The position numbers were made by a program, and so were the translations under genes. A stretch of 64,000 bases of DNA, taken from Pseudomonas solani. GTDB taxonomy: Bacteria; Pseudomonadota; Gammaproteobacteria; Pseudomonadales; Pseudomonadaceae. The first letter of the stretch is position 1, and every line of letters starts with the position of its first letter. Below, in pieces: positions 55,266 through 63,548 of this stretch. The notes under the pieces are model-generated. The model made no database searches and was not told the origin of the DNA. It worked only from the letters and a program-made list of their open reading frames with translations. The DNA lies in the NCBI RefSeq assembly GCF_026072635.1, contig NZ_AP023081.1, positions 1,572,501 to 1,636,500 of the forward strand, written 5' to 3'.

Positions 55266-56077
55266 TCCGCTGCTCCTTCCACATACTTGCGCTGGTAGCG
55301 CACCAGCAGGCGCGCAGCCTTCTGTTCCATCCAGGCCAGCAGAGCGATCTCTTCGCGCAGCACCTGGCGCAGCGGTTGCTGGAAATAGACCTGGAGGAAG
55401 CGCAGCTTGTCGTGGCGGGTCAGGCCGATGTTCAGCGCCGAGAAATACAGGGCCGCCAGGTCCTTGTCGCGCCAGCGGCGCGGCGTGCTCGCGCGCACCT
55501 GGGCGCGGTGCAGGTCGATCACCGAGAGGCGGAAGTCCCCGGGCGTGACCGGCTTGTCGGTGTGCAGGAGGAAGTGGCAGATGTAGCAATCACGATGATT
55601 GACGCCCGCGCGGTGCATCTCGCGCACCATGCGCGCCACCTCGTCGATCAGTGCGCGCTTGAGCTTCAACGGCGGCGGGTTCTGCTGCCAGTCGAGGCTG
55701 AAGTCTTCCAGGCTGATGGTCGGCGCCAGCTCTTCGGTGACGATGAAGGAGTGCTGCTGCGCAGGGTTGCTCCCGCGCTCGCCGAAGGCCACCGCGGTCA
55801 TGGTCGGCACCCCCACCTGCTGCAGGCGCTGGATGGCGGCCCACTCCAGGCCGGCGCCGAGCACCGGCAGCTTGGCGGTGATCAGGTTCTTGAAGATCTC
55901 GCCCCAGCCGATGCCACGGTGGATCTTGACGAAGTAGCCGCGCCCGTCGACCTCGGTGCGCAGGGTGCGCCGGGCCTCCAGCTCACGGAAGACCTCGCCC
56001 TGCAGCTTCTCGACCTCGGCGAAGGCGTCGCGCCCGGCCCAGAGGCCCTTGAAGGGTTGTGCGAGCACCAGCTTCAT
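55262..56077 (-). CDS. waaP: LPS core heptose(I) kinase WaaP
   Basis: Phosphorylates O4 of heptose I, needed for outer-membrane integrity and viability in P. aeruginosa. The 271 residues include the ATP-lysine in YFVKIHRGIGW (about residue 51), the catalytic loop NHRDCYICHFLLH with Asp163, the residue number known from P. aeruginosa WaaP, and the metal segment VIDLHRAQ. It overlaps waaG and wapP by four bases each, consistent with translational coupling. Confidence 0.96.
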   Translation of the reverse strand: MKLVLAQPFKGLWAGRDAFAEVEKLQGEVFRELEARRTLRTEVDGRGYFVKIHRGIGWGEIFKNLITAKLPVLGAGLEWAAIQRLQQVGVPTMTAVAFGERGSNPAQQHSFIVTEELAPTISLEDFSLDWQQNPPPLKLKRALIDEVARMVREMHRAGVNHRDCYICHFLLHTDKPVTPGDFRLSVIDLHRAQVRASTPRRWRDKDLAALYFSALNIGLTRHDKLRFLQVYFQQPLRQVLREEIALLAWMEQKAARLLVRYQRKYVEGAAD

Positions 56078-57195
56078 GGGCGCGCCTGCAAGATCACGTC
56101 AGCCGCGCGCTGCGGCATGCTGTAGAGGTCCGCCGCATCGGCGAAGGCCAGGCCATTGCGGGCCCATTCGTTGCGGGCGTTATCGCTGTCGAGCATTTCG
56201 GCCAGCATGCGGTTCAGCTGCTCCTGTTCGAAGGGGCTCGGCACCACGCGGCCTGCCCTGGCCTCGTCGATGTAGTGGGCGTAGCCGCAGACGTCGGTCA
56301 CCAGCACCGGCAGCCCGGCGACCAGCGCCTCCAGCAGCACGGTCCCGGTGTTTTCGTTGTAGGCGGGGTGGATCAGCAGGTCGGCGCCCAGCAGGAAGCG
56401 TGGGATGTCGCTGCGCCCCTTGAGGATTTCGACCTGATCGGAAATACCCAGCGTCTTCATCTGCAGGATGAAAGGCTTGGGGTCGTCCTGGCCGATGACG
56501 ATCAGCCGCGTGCGTTTCTTCAGCGCCTTGGGCAGCGCGGCCAGTGCGCGCAGGCTGCGGTCCAGGCCCTTGGTCTTGAAGCCGGAGCCGATCTGCACCA
56601 GCAGCAGCTCGTCGTCCGCCAGCCTGAACTCGCGGCGGAACTCGGCGCGGATCTCGGCGGCGTTGGCCGGGGCGCGGCGGTCAGCGGCGATACCCGGCGG
56701 CAGCAGATGGAAGCGCTCGGCCGGCGTGGCGTAGTGCTTCACGAACAGCGGTTGTTGGACCTCGGAGATCATCAGCACCTGGGTTTTCGACTCGGGAGCG
56801 AACACGGCCCGCTCGTAGTCGGCGAAGTGCTTGTAGCGGCCCCACTTGCGGTACAGGCCGTTGCGCAGGGTCTGCGCCTTGTCCTCGAAGCAGGGGTCGG
56901 CAGCGTAGTACACGTCCAGGCCGGGCATCTTGTTGAAGCCGATCACCCGGTCCACCGGGCGCTTGGCCAGGTCGGCCTCGACCCAGGCGGTGAACTTCTC
57001 GTTGCGCTTGTGGTTGAACAGCGCCTTGACCGGCGCGATCAGCACTTCAAAACCGTCCGGGATGTCGCCTTCCCAGATCATGGTGTAGACGCGGATGGCG
57101 TGCCCACGGCGCTGGCAATCCTGGGCGATGCGCATGAAGTCGCGCTGCAGGCCGCCGAACGGGAAGTACTTGTAGAGCACGAATGCCAGTTGCAT
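56074..57195 (-). CDS. waaG: LPS core glucosyltransferase WaaG
   Basis: UDP-sugar:(heptosyl)LPS 1,3-glycosyltransferase adding the first outer-core hexose. A 373-residue GT4-family GT-B enzyme, the same length as its P. aeruginosa counterpart. MQLAFVLYKYFPFGGLQRDF is the typical N terminus, and the donor site has YNENTGTVLLEALVAGLPVL with the E-x7-E motif. The ATG at 57195 shares one base with the waaC stop (TGATG). waaP follows with a four-base overlap. Confidence 0.95.
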   Translation of the reverse strand: MQLAFVLYKYFPFGGLQRDFMRIAQDCQRRGHAIRVYTMIWEGDIPDGFEVLIAPVKALFNHKRNEKFTAWVEADLAKRPVDRVIGFNKMPGLDVYYAADPCFEDKAQTLRNGLYRKWGRYKHFADYERAVFAPESKTQVLMISEVQQPLFVKHYATPAERFHLLPPGIAADRRAPANAAEIRAEFRREFRLADDELLLVQIGSGFKTKGLDRSLRALAALPKALKKRTRLIVIGQDDPKPFILQMKTLGISDQVEILKGRSDIPRFLLGADLLIHPAYNENTGTVLLEALVAGLPVLVTDVCGYAHYIDEARAGRVVPSPFEQEQLNRMLAEMLDSDNARNEWARNGLAFADAADLYSMPQRAADVILQARP

Positions 57196-58256
57196 CAGTG
57201 AGTGTCCTCGGTCAGCAGCAGGGCCTCCAGCTGGGTGGCCACGCGCTGCGGATTCAGCCGGGTGAAGCACAGGGGCTGCTCGCGTTTCAGGTCGAAGCGG
57301 CGCTTGTCTTCCTCGGTCGGCTGGTAGGTGCAGGTCTTCTTCAGGCAGGGCGCACAGGGGAAGTCGCTGCCCAAGTGCACCTGCGAACGGCCGTAGGCAC
57401 CGGTGAAGCCGGGGTTGGTCGGCCCGTAGAGCGACAGGGTCGGGACGTCCAGCGCCGCTGCCAGATGGCCCAGGCCGGTGTCGACCGCCACGCAGGCACG
57501 GGCGCCCGCCAACACCTTGGCCATGCCGGCCAGGGATAATTTGGGGAGCACCGCGGCGTTTTCCAAGCCCTCGGCGATGCGCTCGGCCCGTGCCTTCTCG
57601 TTCGGGCTGCCCCAGGGCAGGCGCAGGTTCCAGCCGTGCTCGCAGACCCGTTCGGCCAGGTCACGCCAGTAGGCTTCCGGCCAGTGCTTGGTGTCCCAGG
57701 TGGTGCCGTGCAGGAACAGCAGATAAGGCGCGCTGCCCGGTGCATCGGCCAGCAGCGAACGGCTGAGCCCGTAGTCGCCGGTGGTGGTCGGCAGCGGGTA
57801 GTCCAGCGCCTTGGCGAACAACTGGCGTACACGCTCGACGGCGTGCTGTCCCCAGGCCACGGAGTGGGCCTGATCGTAGAAGCGCGCGGCGATGGGTTCG
57901 CGGGCGGACTCGCGGTCCAGCCCGGCAACGGGCGCCTTGGCGTAACGGGTCAGCCAGGCACTCTTGAACAGTCCCTGGGCGTCGATGATCAGGTCGTAGC
58001 GGGTCTCGCGCAGGCGCGCCTTGAAGCGCTTCCACTCGCCGCTGCGGATGGTCTGCATCAGGTTCTTGCGCCAGCGGCGGATGGCCACCGGGATGACCTG
58101 CGCCACCGCCGGGTGCCAGGCGGGAATCTCGGCGAAACCCTCCTCCACCACCCAGTCGAACTGGATGCCGGGGATGGCCCGGGCGGCATCCGTGAGCGCC
58201 GGCAGCGTGTGGATCACATCACCCAGGGACGAGGTCTTGACCAGCAAAACCCTCAT
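57195..58256 (-). CDS. waaC: LPS heptosyltransferase I
   Basis: Transfers the first L,D-heptose onto Kdo. A 353-residue GT9-family enzyme: RVLLVKTSSLGDVIHTLPAL at the N terminus contains the invariant SxLGD, and FLHGTTWDTKHWPEAYW and VAVDTGLGHLAAALDVPTL with YGPTNPGFTG form the ADP-heptose site. It overlaps waaF by four bases. The next gene is waaG. Confidence 0.96.
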   Translation of the reverse strand: MRVLLVKTSSLGDVIHTLPALTDAARAIPGIQFDWVVEEGFAEIPAWHPAVAQVIPVAIRRWRKNLMQTIRSGEWKRFKARLRETRYDLIIDAQGLFKSAWLTRYAKAPVAGLDRESAREPIAARFYDQAHSVAWGQHAVERVRQLFAKALDYPLPTTTGDYGLSRSLLADAPGSAPYLLFLHGTTWDTKHWPEAYWRDLAERVCEHGWNLRLPWGSPNEKARAERIAEGLENAAVLPKLSLAGMAKVLAGARACVAVDTGLGHLAAALDVPTLSLYGPTNPGFTGAYGRSQVHLGSDFPCAPCLKKTCTYQPTEEDKRRFDLKREQPLCFTRLNPQRVATQLEALLLTEDTH

Positions 58257-59290
58257 TCAGCGACCTCGGCCGGATCGGCCACCAGGCGCCCCAGGGCATC
58301 CATCACCGGGCGCGGCTTGAGCTGGCGCAGGCAGTTGTAGTGGCCGAAGCGGCAGGTGCGGTCGAAGCAGGGGCTGCATTCCAGGCCCAGGCGCACCACC
58401 TCCACCTGTTCCGCCAGAGGCGGGGTGAACAGCGGTGAGGTGGAGCCATAGACGGCCACCAGCGGGCGGTTCAGCGCAGCGGCTACGTGCATCAGGCCGG
58501 AGTCGTTGGAGACCACGGCGCCGGAGCAGGACATCAGGTCGATGGCCTCGGCCAGGCTGGTCTGCCCGGCGAGGTTGATCACCTCTTCGCGCAGGCCCGG
58601 GATCAGGCGCATGCGGATGTCTTCGCCACCGGGGTGGTCGTTCTTCGAGCCGAACAGCCAGACCTGCCAACCGTCGCGGACCTTCAGCTCGGCGACCTTG
58701 GCGTAGTGCTCGGCCGGCCAGCGCTTGGCCTCGCCAAATTCGGCGCCGGGGCACAGGGCGAGGATGGGGCGGTCGAGACTGAGGCCGAACTTGGCCAGGG
58801 CCGCGTCGCGGCTCGCCGGTTCGATGTTCAGGGTCGGGCGCGGATAGGGCTGCGGCAGCTCGGCGCCGGGCTCGTAGGCCAGGGCCATGAAGCGCTCGAT
58901 CATCAGCGGATAGCGGGCCTTGTCCAGCTTGCGGATGTCATTGAGCAGGCCGTAGCGCATTTCACCCTTCCAGCCCGTGCGCTTGGGGATGCCCGCGAAG
59001 AAGGGCACCAGCGCGGACTTCAGCGAGTTGGGCAGGAGGATCGCCTGGTCATAACGACCGGCGAGGGACTTGCCGATGCGGCGGCGCGTGGCCAGTTCCA
59101 GCACGCCGTGGCCGAGCGGGAAGCTCAGGGCCTGGCGCACCTCGGGCATGCGCTCGAGAATGGGCCGGCTCCACTCGGGTGCCAGGACGTCGATCTGGCA
59201 GTCGCCATGGCGGGCCTTCAGGCACTGGAAGAGTGTCTGCGCCATCACCATGTCGCCCACCCAGGAGGGGCCAACGATCAGAATATTCAT
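58253..59290 (-). CDS. waaF: LPS heptosyltransferase II
   Basis: Adds the second heptose of the inner core. A 345-residue GT9 enzyme: MNILIVGPSWVGDMVMAQTL, CPGAEFGEAKRWPAEHYAKV and SNDSGLMHVAAALNRPLVAV with YGSTSPLFTPP. It is the first gene of the coupled waaF-waaC-waaG-waaP-wapP-wapQ-kinase run, where each junction overlaps. A large hairpin repeat lies between it and ilvE. Confidence 0.97.
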   Translation of the reverse strand: MNILIVGPSWVGDMVMAQTLFQCLKARHGDCQIDVLAPEWSRPILERMPEVRQALSFPLGHGVLELATRRRIGKSLAGRYDQAILLPNSLKSALVPFFAGIPKRTGWKGEMRYGLLNDIRKLDKARYPLMIERFMALAYEPGAELPQPYPRPTLNIEPASRDAALAKFGLSLDRPILALCPGAEFGEAKRWPAEHYAKVAELKVRDGWQVWLFGSKNDHPGGEDIRMRLIPGLREEVINLAGQTSLAEAIDLMSCSGAVVSNDSGLMHVAAALNRPLVAVYGSTSPLFTPPLAEQVEVVRLGLECSPCFDRTCRFGHYNCLRQLKPRPVMDALGRLVADPAEVAE

Positions 59291-59317
59291 AAAGGCAGCT
59301 TCGGGGCCTCAAGCGAC

Positions 59318-59365
59318 AAGCCGCAAGCTTCAAGCAGTACCCACTGCTTGCGGCTTGCGGCTTGC
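59318..59365. repeat. Long imperfect hairpin repeat between ilvE and waaF
   Basis: Two 22-base arms (CAAGCCGCAAGCTTCAAGCA plus GT, and their mirror) surround a four-base loop ACCC; three central positions do not pair. The arms are built from repeats of a CAAG-CCG unit. It resembles the dispersed REP-like hairpins of Pseudomonas; a related core occurs at 52323-52349. Confidence 0.7.
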
Positions 59366-59384
59366 ACTTTGCAGCCTTGTCTAT

Positions 59385-60308
59385 TTATTTGACCAGGGTG
59401 CGCCACTCGGCGTGCGCGGCGGTCTTGCCGGTCACCAGGTCGAAGTAGGCCTTCTGCAGCTTCTCGGTCACCGGACCACGGCTGCCGATGCCGATCTTGC
59501 GGCCGTCGACTTCGCGAATCGGGGTGACTTCAGCGGCGGTGCCGGTGAAGAAGGCTTCGTCGGCGATGTACACCTCGTCACGGGTGATGCGCTTCTCGAC
59601 CAGCTTCAGGCCCTGCTCTTCGGCCAGGCGCAGCACGGTGTTGCGGGTGATGCCGTTGAGGCAGGCGGTCACTTCGGGGGTGTAGAGCACACCGTCCTTG
59701 ATGATGAAGATGTTCTCGCCGGAACCCTCGGCCACGTAGCCTTCCGGGTCCAGCATCATGGCCTCGTCGGCGCCGCCGGAAATGGCTTCCTGCAGGGCAA
59801 GCATCGAGTTGATGTAGGCACCGTTGGATTTGGCGCGGGTCATGGAGATGTTTACGTGGTGGCGGGTGAAGGAGCTGGTGCGCACCTTGATGCCCTTCTG
59901 CAGCGCTTCCTCGCCCATGTACGCGCCCCAGTTCCAGGCGGCGACGATGACGTGGACCTTCAGGCCGGTGGCACGCAGGCCCATGCCTTCGCTTCCGTAG
60001 AACACCATCGGGCGGATGTAGGCGCTTTCGAGGTTGTTCTCACGCACGGCGGCGCGGGTGGCCTCGTTGATCTGGTCCTTGGTCCACGGGATCTGCATGT
60101 TCATGATGTGAGCGGAGTCGAACAGGCGGTCGGTGTGTGCCTGCAGGCGGAAGATCGCCGTGCCGTCCGGGGTGTTGTAGGCACGCACGCCTTCGAACAC
60201 GCCCATCCCGTAGTGCAGGGTATGGGTCAGTACGTGAGTGGTCGCTTCGCGCCACGGCACCAGTTCGCCGTCATACCAGATCACGCCATCACGATCGGCC
60301 ATCGACAT
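59385..60308 (-). CDS. ilvE: Branched-chain amino-acid aminotransferase
   Basis: PLP-dependent transaminase for Leu, Ile and Val. A 307-residue fold-type IV enzyme: VLTHTLHYGMGVFEGVRAY at the N terminus, catalytic Lys160 in MTRAKSNGAYINSML, and the cofactor-phosphate region MLDPEGYVAEGSGENIFII. Length equals E. coli IlvE (309) closely. It lies 54 bases after glnE on the same strand; the hairpin repeat follows. Confidence 0.97.
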   Translation of the reverse strand: MSMADRDGVIWYDGELVPWREATTHVLTHTLHYGMGVFEGVRAYNTPDGTAIFRLQAHTDRLFDSAHIMNMQIPWTKDQINEATRAAVRENNLESAYIRPMVFYGSEGMGLRATGLKVHVIVAAWNWGAYMGEEALQKGIKVRTSSFTRHHVNISMTRAKSNGAYINSMLALQEAISGGADEAMMLDPEGYVAEGSGENIFIIKDGVLYTPEVTACLNGITRNTVLRLAEEQGLKLVEKRITRDEVYIADEAFFTGTAAEVTPIREVDGRKIGIGSRGPVTEKLQKAYFDLVTGKTAAHAEWRTLVK

Positions 60309-60362
60309 ATTTGCCAGCTCCTCAAGGATTCGATTGATTCAGCTCGGCGAGTTAGCACGCTG

Positions 60363-63311
60363 CTAGCTCAAGCCCAACTCACGCCAGATCCGCATCACGC
60401 CATGGCGCTCCGCGTGGAACTGGTCACCACTCACTACGCCCGGCTGCTTCTGCAACGCCTGCCGGTGGGCGGCGGAGCGATAGGCCTTGTAAGCCTCCTG
60501 CAGCAGGCTGACCGCTTCACCGGACAGCAACCCGACCTGCTCGAGGCCGTCGAGAATGCGGATGTTATCGGTGTAGCGCACCAGCTCCGGGTGCTGTCGC
60601 GACCAGGCAAGGGCCGCATATTGCACCATAAATTCGATATCGACGATACCGCCGGCGTCCTGCTTCAGATCGAAGGGAGCGGTGGTTTCGAAGGCGTTCG
60701 CAGCGGTTCCCGCCGCGGTCTCGCGCGTTCCCAGGGTGGTGCGCATCTTCGCCCGCATCTCGCTGACCTCCTGGCGCAGGGTGTCCAGCTCGCGCTCGCG
60801 GCCGAGCACCGCCAGGCGCACCGCCTCGAAGGCCGTCGCCACGCGCTTGCAGCCCACCAGCACGCGGGCACGCACCAGCGCCTGGTGCTCCCAGGTCCAG
60901 GCCTCGTTCTCCTGGTAGCGCTGGAAGGCGCCCAGGGAGCTCACCAGCAGGCCCGCCGCGCCCGAGGGGCGCAGGCGCATGTCCACCTCGTAGAGCGAGC
61001 CGGAGGTGGTCTGGGTGGTGAGCAGGTGGATGATGCGCTGGCCCAGGCGGGTGAAGAACTGGGCGCCGTCTATGGGCTTCTCGCCATCGGTTTCGGCCTG
61101 GGGGTCGCCATCGTGGATGAACACCAGGTCGAGGTCGGAACCGTGGCCGAACTCCAGGCCGCCGACCTTGCCGTAGCCGACGATGATGAAGTCCGGGTCG
61201 CAGTCGCTGCCATCGGCACGGTGCGGCACCCCATGGCGGGCCACGGTATGGCGCCAGGCCAGGGCCAGCACCTGGTCGAGAATGGCCTCGGCCAGCCAGG
61301 TCAGGTAGTCGCTGACCTTCATCAGCGGCAGGGTGCCGGCGATTTCGGAAGCCGCCACCCGCAGGCTGTGGGCCAGCTTGAAGTGGCGCAGGGCCTCCAT
61401 CTGCTGCTCAAGGTCGTCCTCGGGGATACGGGTCAGCCGCTCGCGCAGTTCGGCCGCCAGCTCGGGCGCTAGCGGCGGGTGGTAGAGGCGGCCTTCGTTG
61501 AGCAACTCGTCCAGCAGCAGCGGGTAGCGGGCGATCTGCTCGGCGATCCAGGGGCTGGCGGCGCAGAGGGTGATCAGGCGCTCCAGGGCACCAGGGTTCT
61601 CGCTGAGCAGCACCAGGTAGGCCGAGCGCCGGGCCACTTTCTCCACCAGTGGCAGCACGCGCTCCAGCACCAGATCAGGGTTGGCGTGTTCGCTGGCCAT
61701 GGTCAGCAGGCGCGGAATGAAGGCGTCCATACGCTCGCGACCGAGGCGCTGCATGGCACGCAGCTGCGGGCCGTTACGCAGGTCGATCAGGCGCTTCATG
61801 GCCGCCAGCGGGTCGAGGAAGCCGGATTCGCTCAGTTGCCGGCAGGCGCTCTCTTCATCCAAGGCGTCTTCCCACAGCGGCAGCCACTCGCCGCCGATGC
61901 AGGCGTCCTGCGGGCCGGCGTCCTCCTCTTCGTCCGGGTCGGCGATGACCTGGTGGAAGTGCCACTCGACACGGCCGCGCCAGTACATCAATCGCTCATG
62001 GAAGGCCGCCCAGTCATCGAAGCCCATGATGAAGGCGACGCGAGCACGATCCAGGTCGTTGTCCGGCAGCATCTGCGTCTGCCGGTCGGCAATGGCCTGC
62101 AGGGCGTGTTCGGTGTAGCGCAGGAAGGCATAGCCATCGCGCAGCTCGGCCACCACGGCCGGCGGCAGGTAGCCCTGCCCTTCCAGGGTGGCCAGCACCT
62201 TGAGCAGCGGGCGTTGCTGCAGGCTCAGGTCGCGCCCGCCGTGAATGAGCTGGAAGGCCTGGGCGATGAACTCCACCTCGCGGATGCCCCCGGAGCCAAG
62301 CTTGACGTTCTCGGTCATGCCCTTCCGGCGCACCTCCTGCTGGATCAGCTGCTTCATCGAGCGCAGCGCTTCGATCGCGGAGAAGTCCAGGTAGCGACGG
62401 TAGACGAAGGGCCGCAGCATCTCCAGCAACTGCGCGCCGGCCTGCTGGTCACCGCCGACCACCCGCGCCTTGATCATCGCGTAGCGTTCCCAGTCGCGCC
62501 CCTGGTCCTGGTAGTACTGCTCCAGCGCATTGAAGCTGAGCACCAGCCCGCCGGACGAGCCGTAGGGGCGCAGGCGCATGTCGACGCGGAAGACGAAGCC
62601 GTCGACGGTGATGGCGTCCAGCGCCTTGATCAGCTTCTGGCCGAGACGGATGAAGAACTCCTGGTTGTCCAGGGCGCGCTTGGCACCCTCGGTCTCGCCG
62701 CCTTCCGGGTAGCCGAAGATCAGGTCGATGTCCGAGGACAGGTTCAGTTCGTGGGCGCCCAGCTTGCCCATGCCGAGGATGACCATGTGCTGCGGCAGCC
62801 CGGAACGGCGCCCGGTGGGGGTGCCGAACTGCGCGCAATGGCGCTCGTAGAGCCAGTGGTAGGCGCGGTCGATGCAAGCGTCGGCAAGATCGGAAAGGTC
62901 GCGGCAGGTTTCCGCGAGGTCCGCCTGGCGGGTCAGGTCGCGCCAGATGATGCGCACCTGCTGGCGGTTGCGAAAGCGCCTCAGGCGGCGCGCCAGCTCA
63001 TCTTCACTCTCGCACTCAGCAAGAACTGAATCCAATTGTGTACACAATTCATTGGATTTAAGTGTACATTCCAGCTCGCCCGATTCCGCCAGCTGCATGA
63101 GCATCGCCGGATCGCGCTGCGCCTGCTCGGCCACGAAGTCACTGGCCGCGCACACCCGCTGGAATGCCTGCTGCCGTTCGTCGGGCCAGCCCTCGAACAC
63201 CCGCCGCGGAGATTCCGGCAGGCCCTCCCCAGCGGAGGTGAAAGCCTGGCGCGCACGGTCGGCGAGCGATTGCAATTGCGGGGGAAGGGCGACAAGCGGG
63301 GGCAGGCTCAT
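60363..63311 (-). CDS. glnE: Glutamine synthetase adenylyltransferase/adenylyl-removing enzyme
   Basis: Adds and removes AMP on glutamine synthetase in response to nitrogen (through PII). The 982-residue protein has two nucleotidyltransferase domains: the removing domain with GMGKLGAHELNLSSDIDL (about residues 180-197) and the adenylating domain with GYGKVGGLEFGHGSDLDL (about 708-725). Each is followed by its helical bundle. A notably AT-rich, palindromic patch (63029-63058) lies in the coding region near residues 85-94. It is divergent from aceE. Confidence 0.97.
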   Translation of the reverse strand: MSLPPLVALPPQLQSLADRARQAFTSAGEGLPESPRRVFEGWPDERQQAFQRVCAASDFVAEQAQRDPAMLMQLAESGELECTLKSNELCTQLDSVLAECESEDELARRLRRFRNRQQVRIIWRDLTRQADLAETCRDLSDLADACIDRAYHWLYERHCAQFGTPTGRRSGLPQHMVILGMGKLGAHELNLSSDIDLIFGYPEGGETEGAKRALDNQEFFIRLGQKLIKALDAITVDGFVFRVDMRLRPYGSSGGLVLSFNALEQYYQDQGRDWERYAMIKARVVGGDQQAGAQLLEMLRPFVYRRYLDFSAIEALRSMKQLIQQEVRRKGMTENVKLGSGGIREVEFIAQAFQLIHGGRDLSLQQRPLLKVLATLEGQGYLPPAVVAELRDGYAFLRYTEHALQAIADRQTQMLPDNDLDRARVAFIMGFDDWAAFHERLMYWRGRVEWHFHQVIADPDEEEDAGPQDACIGGEWLPLWEDALDEESACRQLSESGFLDPLAAMKRLIDLRNGPQLRAMQRLGRERMDAFIPRLLTMASEHANPDLVLERVLPLVEKVARRSAYLVLLSENPGALERLITLCAASPWIAEQIARYPLLLDELLNEGRLYHPPLAPELAAELRERLTRIPEDDLEQQMEALRHFKLAHSLRVAASEIAGTLPLMKVSDYLTWLAEAILDQVLALAWRHTVARHGVPHRADGSDCDPDFIIVGYGKVGGLEFGHGSDLDLVFIHDGDPQAETDGEKPIDGAQFFTRLGQRIIHLLTTQTTSGSLYEVDMRLRPSGAAGLLVSSLGAFQRYQENEAWTWEHQALVRARVLVGCKRVATAFEAVRLAVLGRERELDTLRQEVSEMRAKMRTTLGTRETAAGTAANAFETTAPFDLKQDAGGIVDIEFMVQYAALAWSRQHPELVRYTDNIRILDGLEQVGLLSGEAVSLLQEAYKAYRSAAHRQALQKQPGVVSGDQFHAERHGVMRIWRELGLS
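63034..63049. promoter_or_regulatory. Perfect 16-bp palindrome inside glnE
   Basis: AATTGTGTACACAATT, unbroken and perfectly symmetrical, lies within glnE about 265 bases from its start, in an unusually AT-rich patch. A second inverted repeat (AATCCAAT...ATTGGATT, 63029-63036 and 63051-63058) encloses it with a centre shifted by two bases. It looks like a repressor-type site, but no regulator is known. Confidence 0.4.
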
Positions 63312-63371
63312 GGTCTATCCTGTGATCGGCGTACGCCGGGCCTGTGGTTGCTGGCCTTGCACCGCCCATCT

Positions 63372-63384
63372 GTAGTTTTACTAC
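63372..63384 (+). promoter_or_regulatory. GntR/FadR-type operator 1 upstream of aceE
   Basis: GTAGT-TTT-ACTAC: perfect five-base arms, fitting the FadR-subgroup consensus TNGTNNNACNA. Its centre is 63378, about 170 bases before the aceE start. Confidence 0.6.
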
Positions 63385-63423
63385 GAAAGATTGTGTCCAG
63401 AGTGCTGAAACGGCCGTCGAAAT

Positions 63424-63436
63424 GTAGTAAAACTAC
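63424..63436 (+). promoter_or_regulatory. GntR/FadR-type operator 2 upstream of aceE
   Basis: GTAGT-AAA-ACTAC, the mirror image of operator 1, flanked by T and A to make a 15-base palindrome. Centre 63430, 52 bases (about five helical turns) from the first. The pyruvate-dehydrogenase regulator PdhR is of this GntR subgroup, so a PdhR-like protein is the natural candidate. Confidence 0.6.
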
Positions 63437-63548
63437 ACAAGGCCGGTTCGACCCCCGGTAAATCCAAGAATTAGCTTCTGCCCGCCCAAAAGGCTGGCAG
63501 TGAACATAGGCGTCCGATTCTGGAAGCCTTTCCGCCCTGGAGCAAGCC

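Noticed and set aside
59070..61472. 800-codon open frame antisense to ilvE and glnE
   Set aside because: Covers two certain genes; composition artefact.
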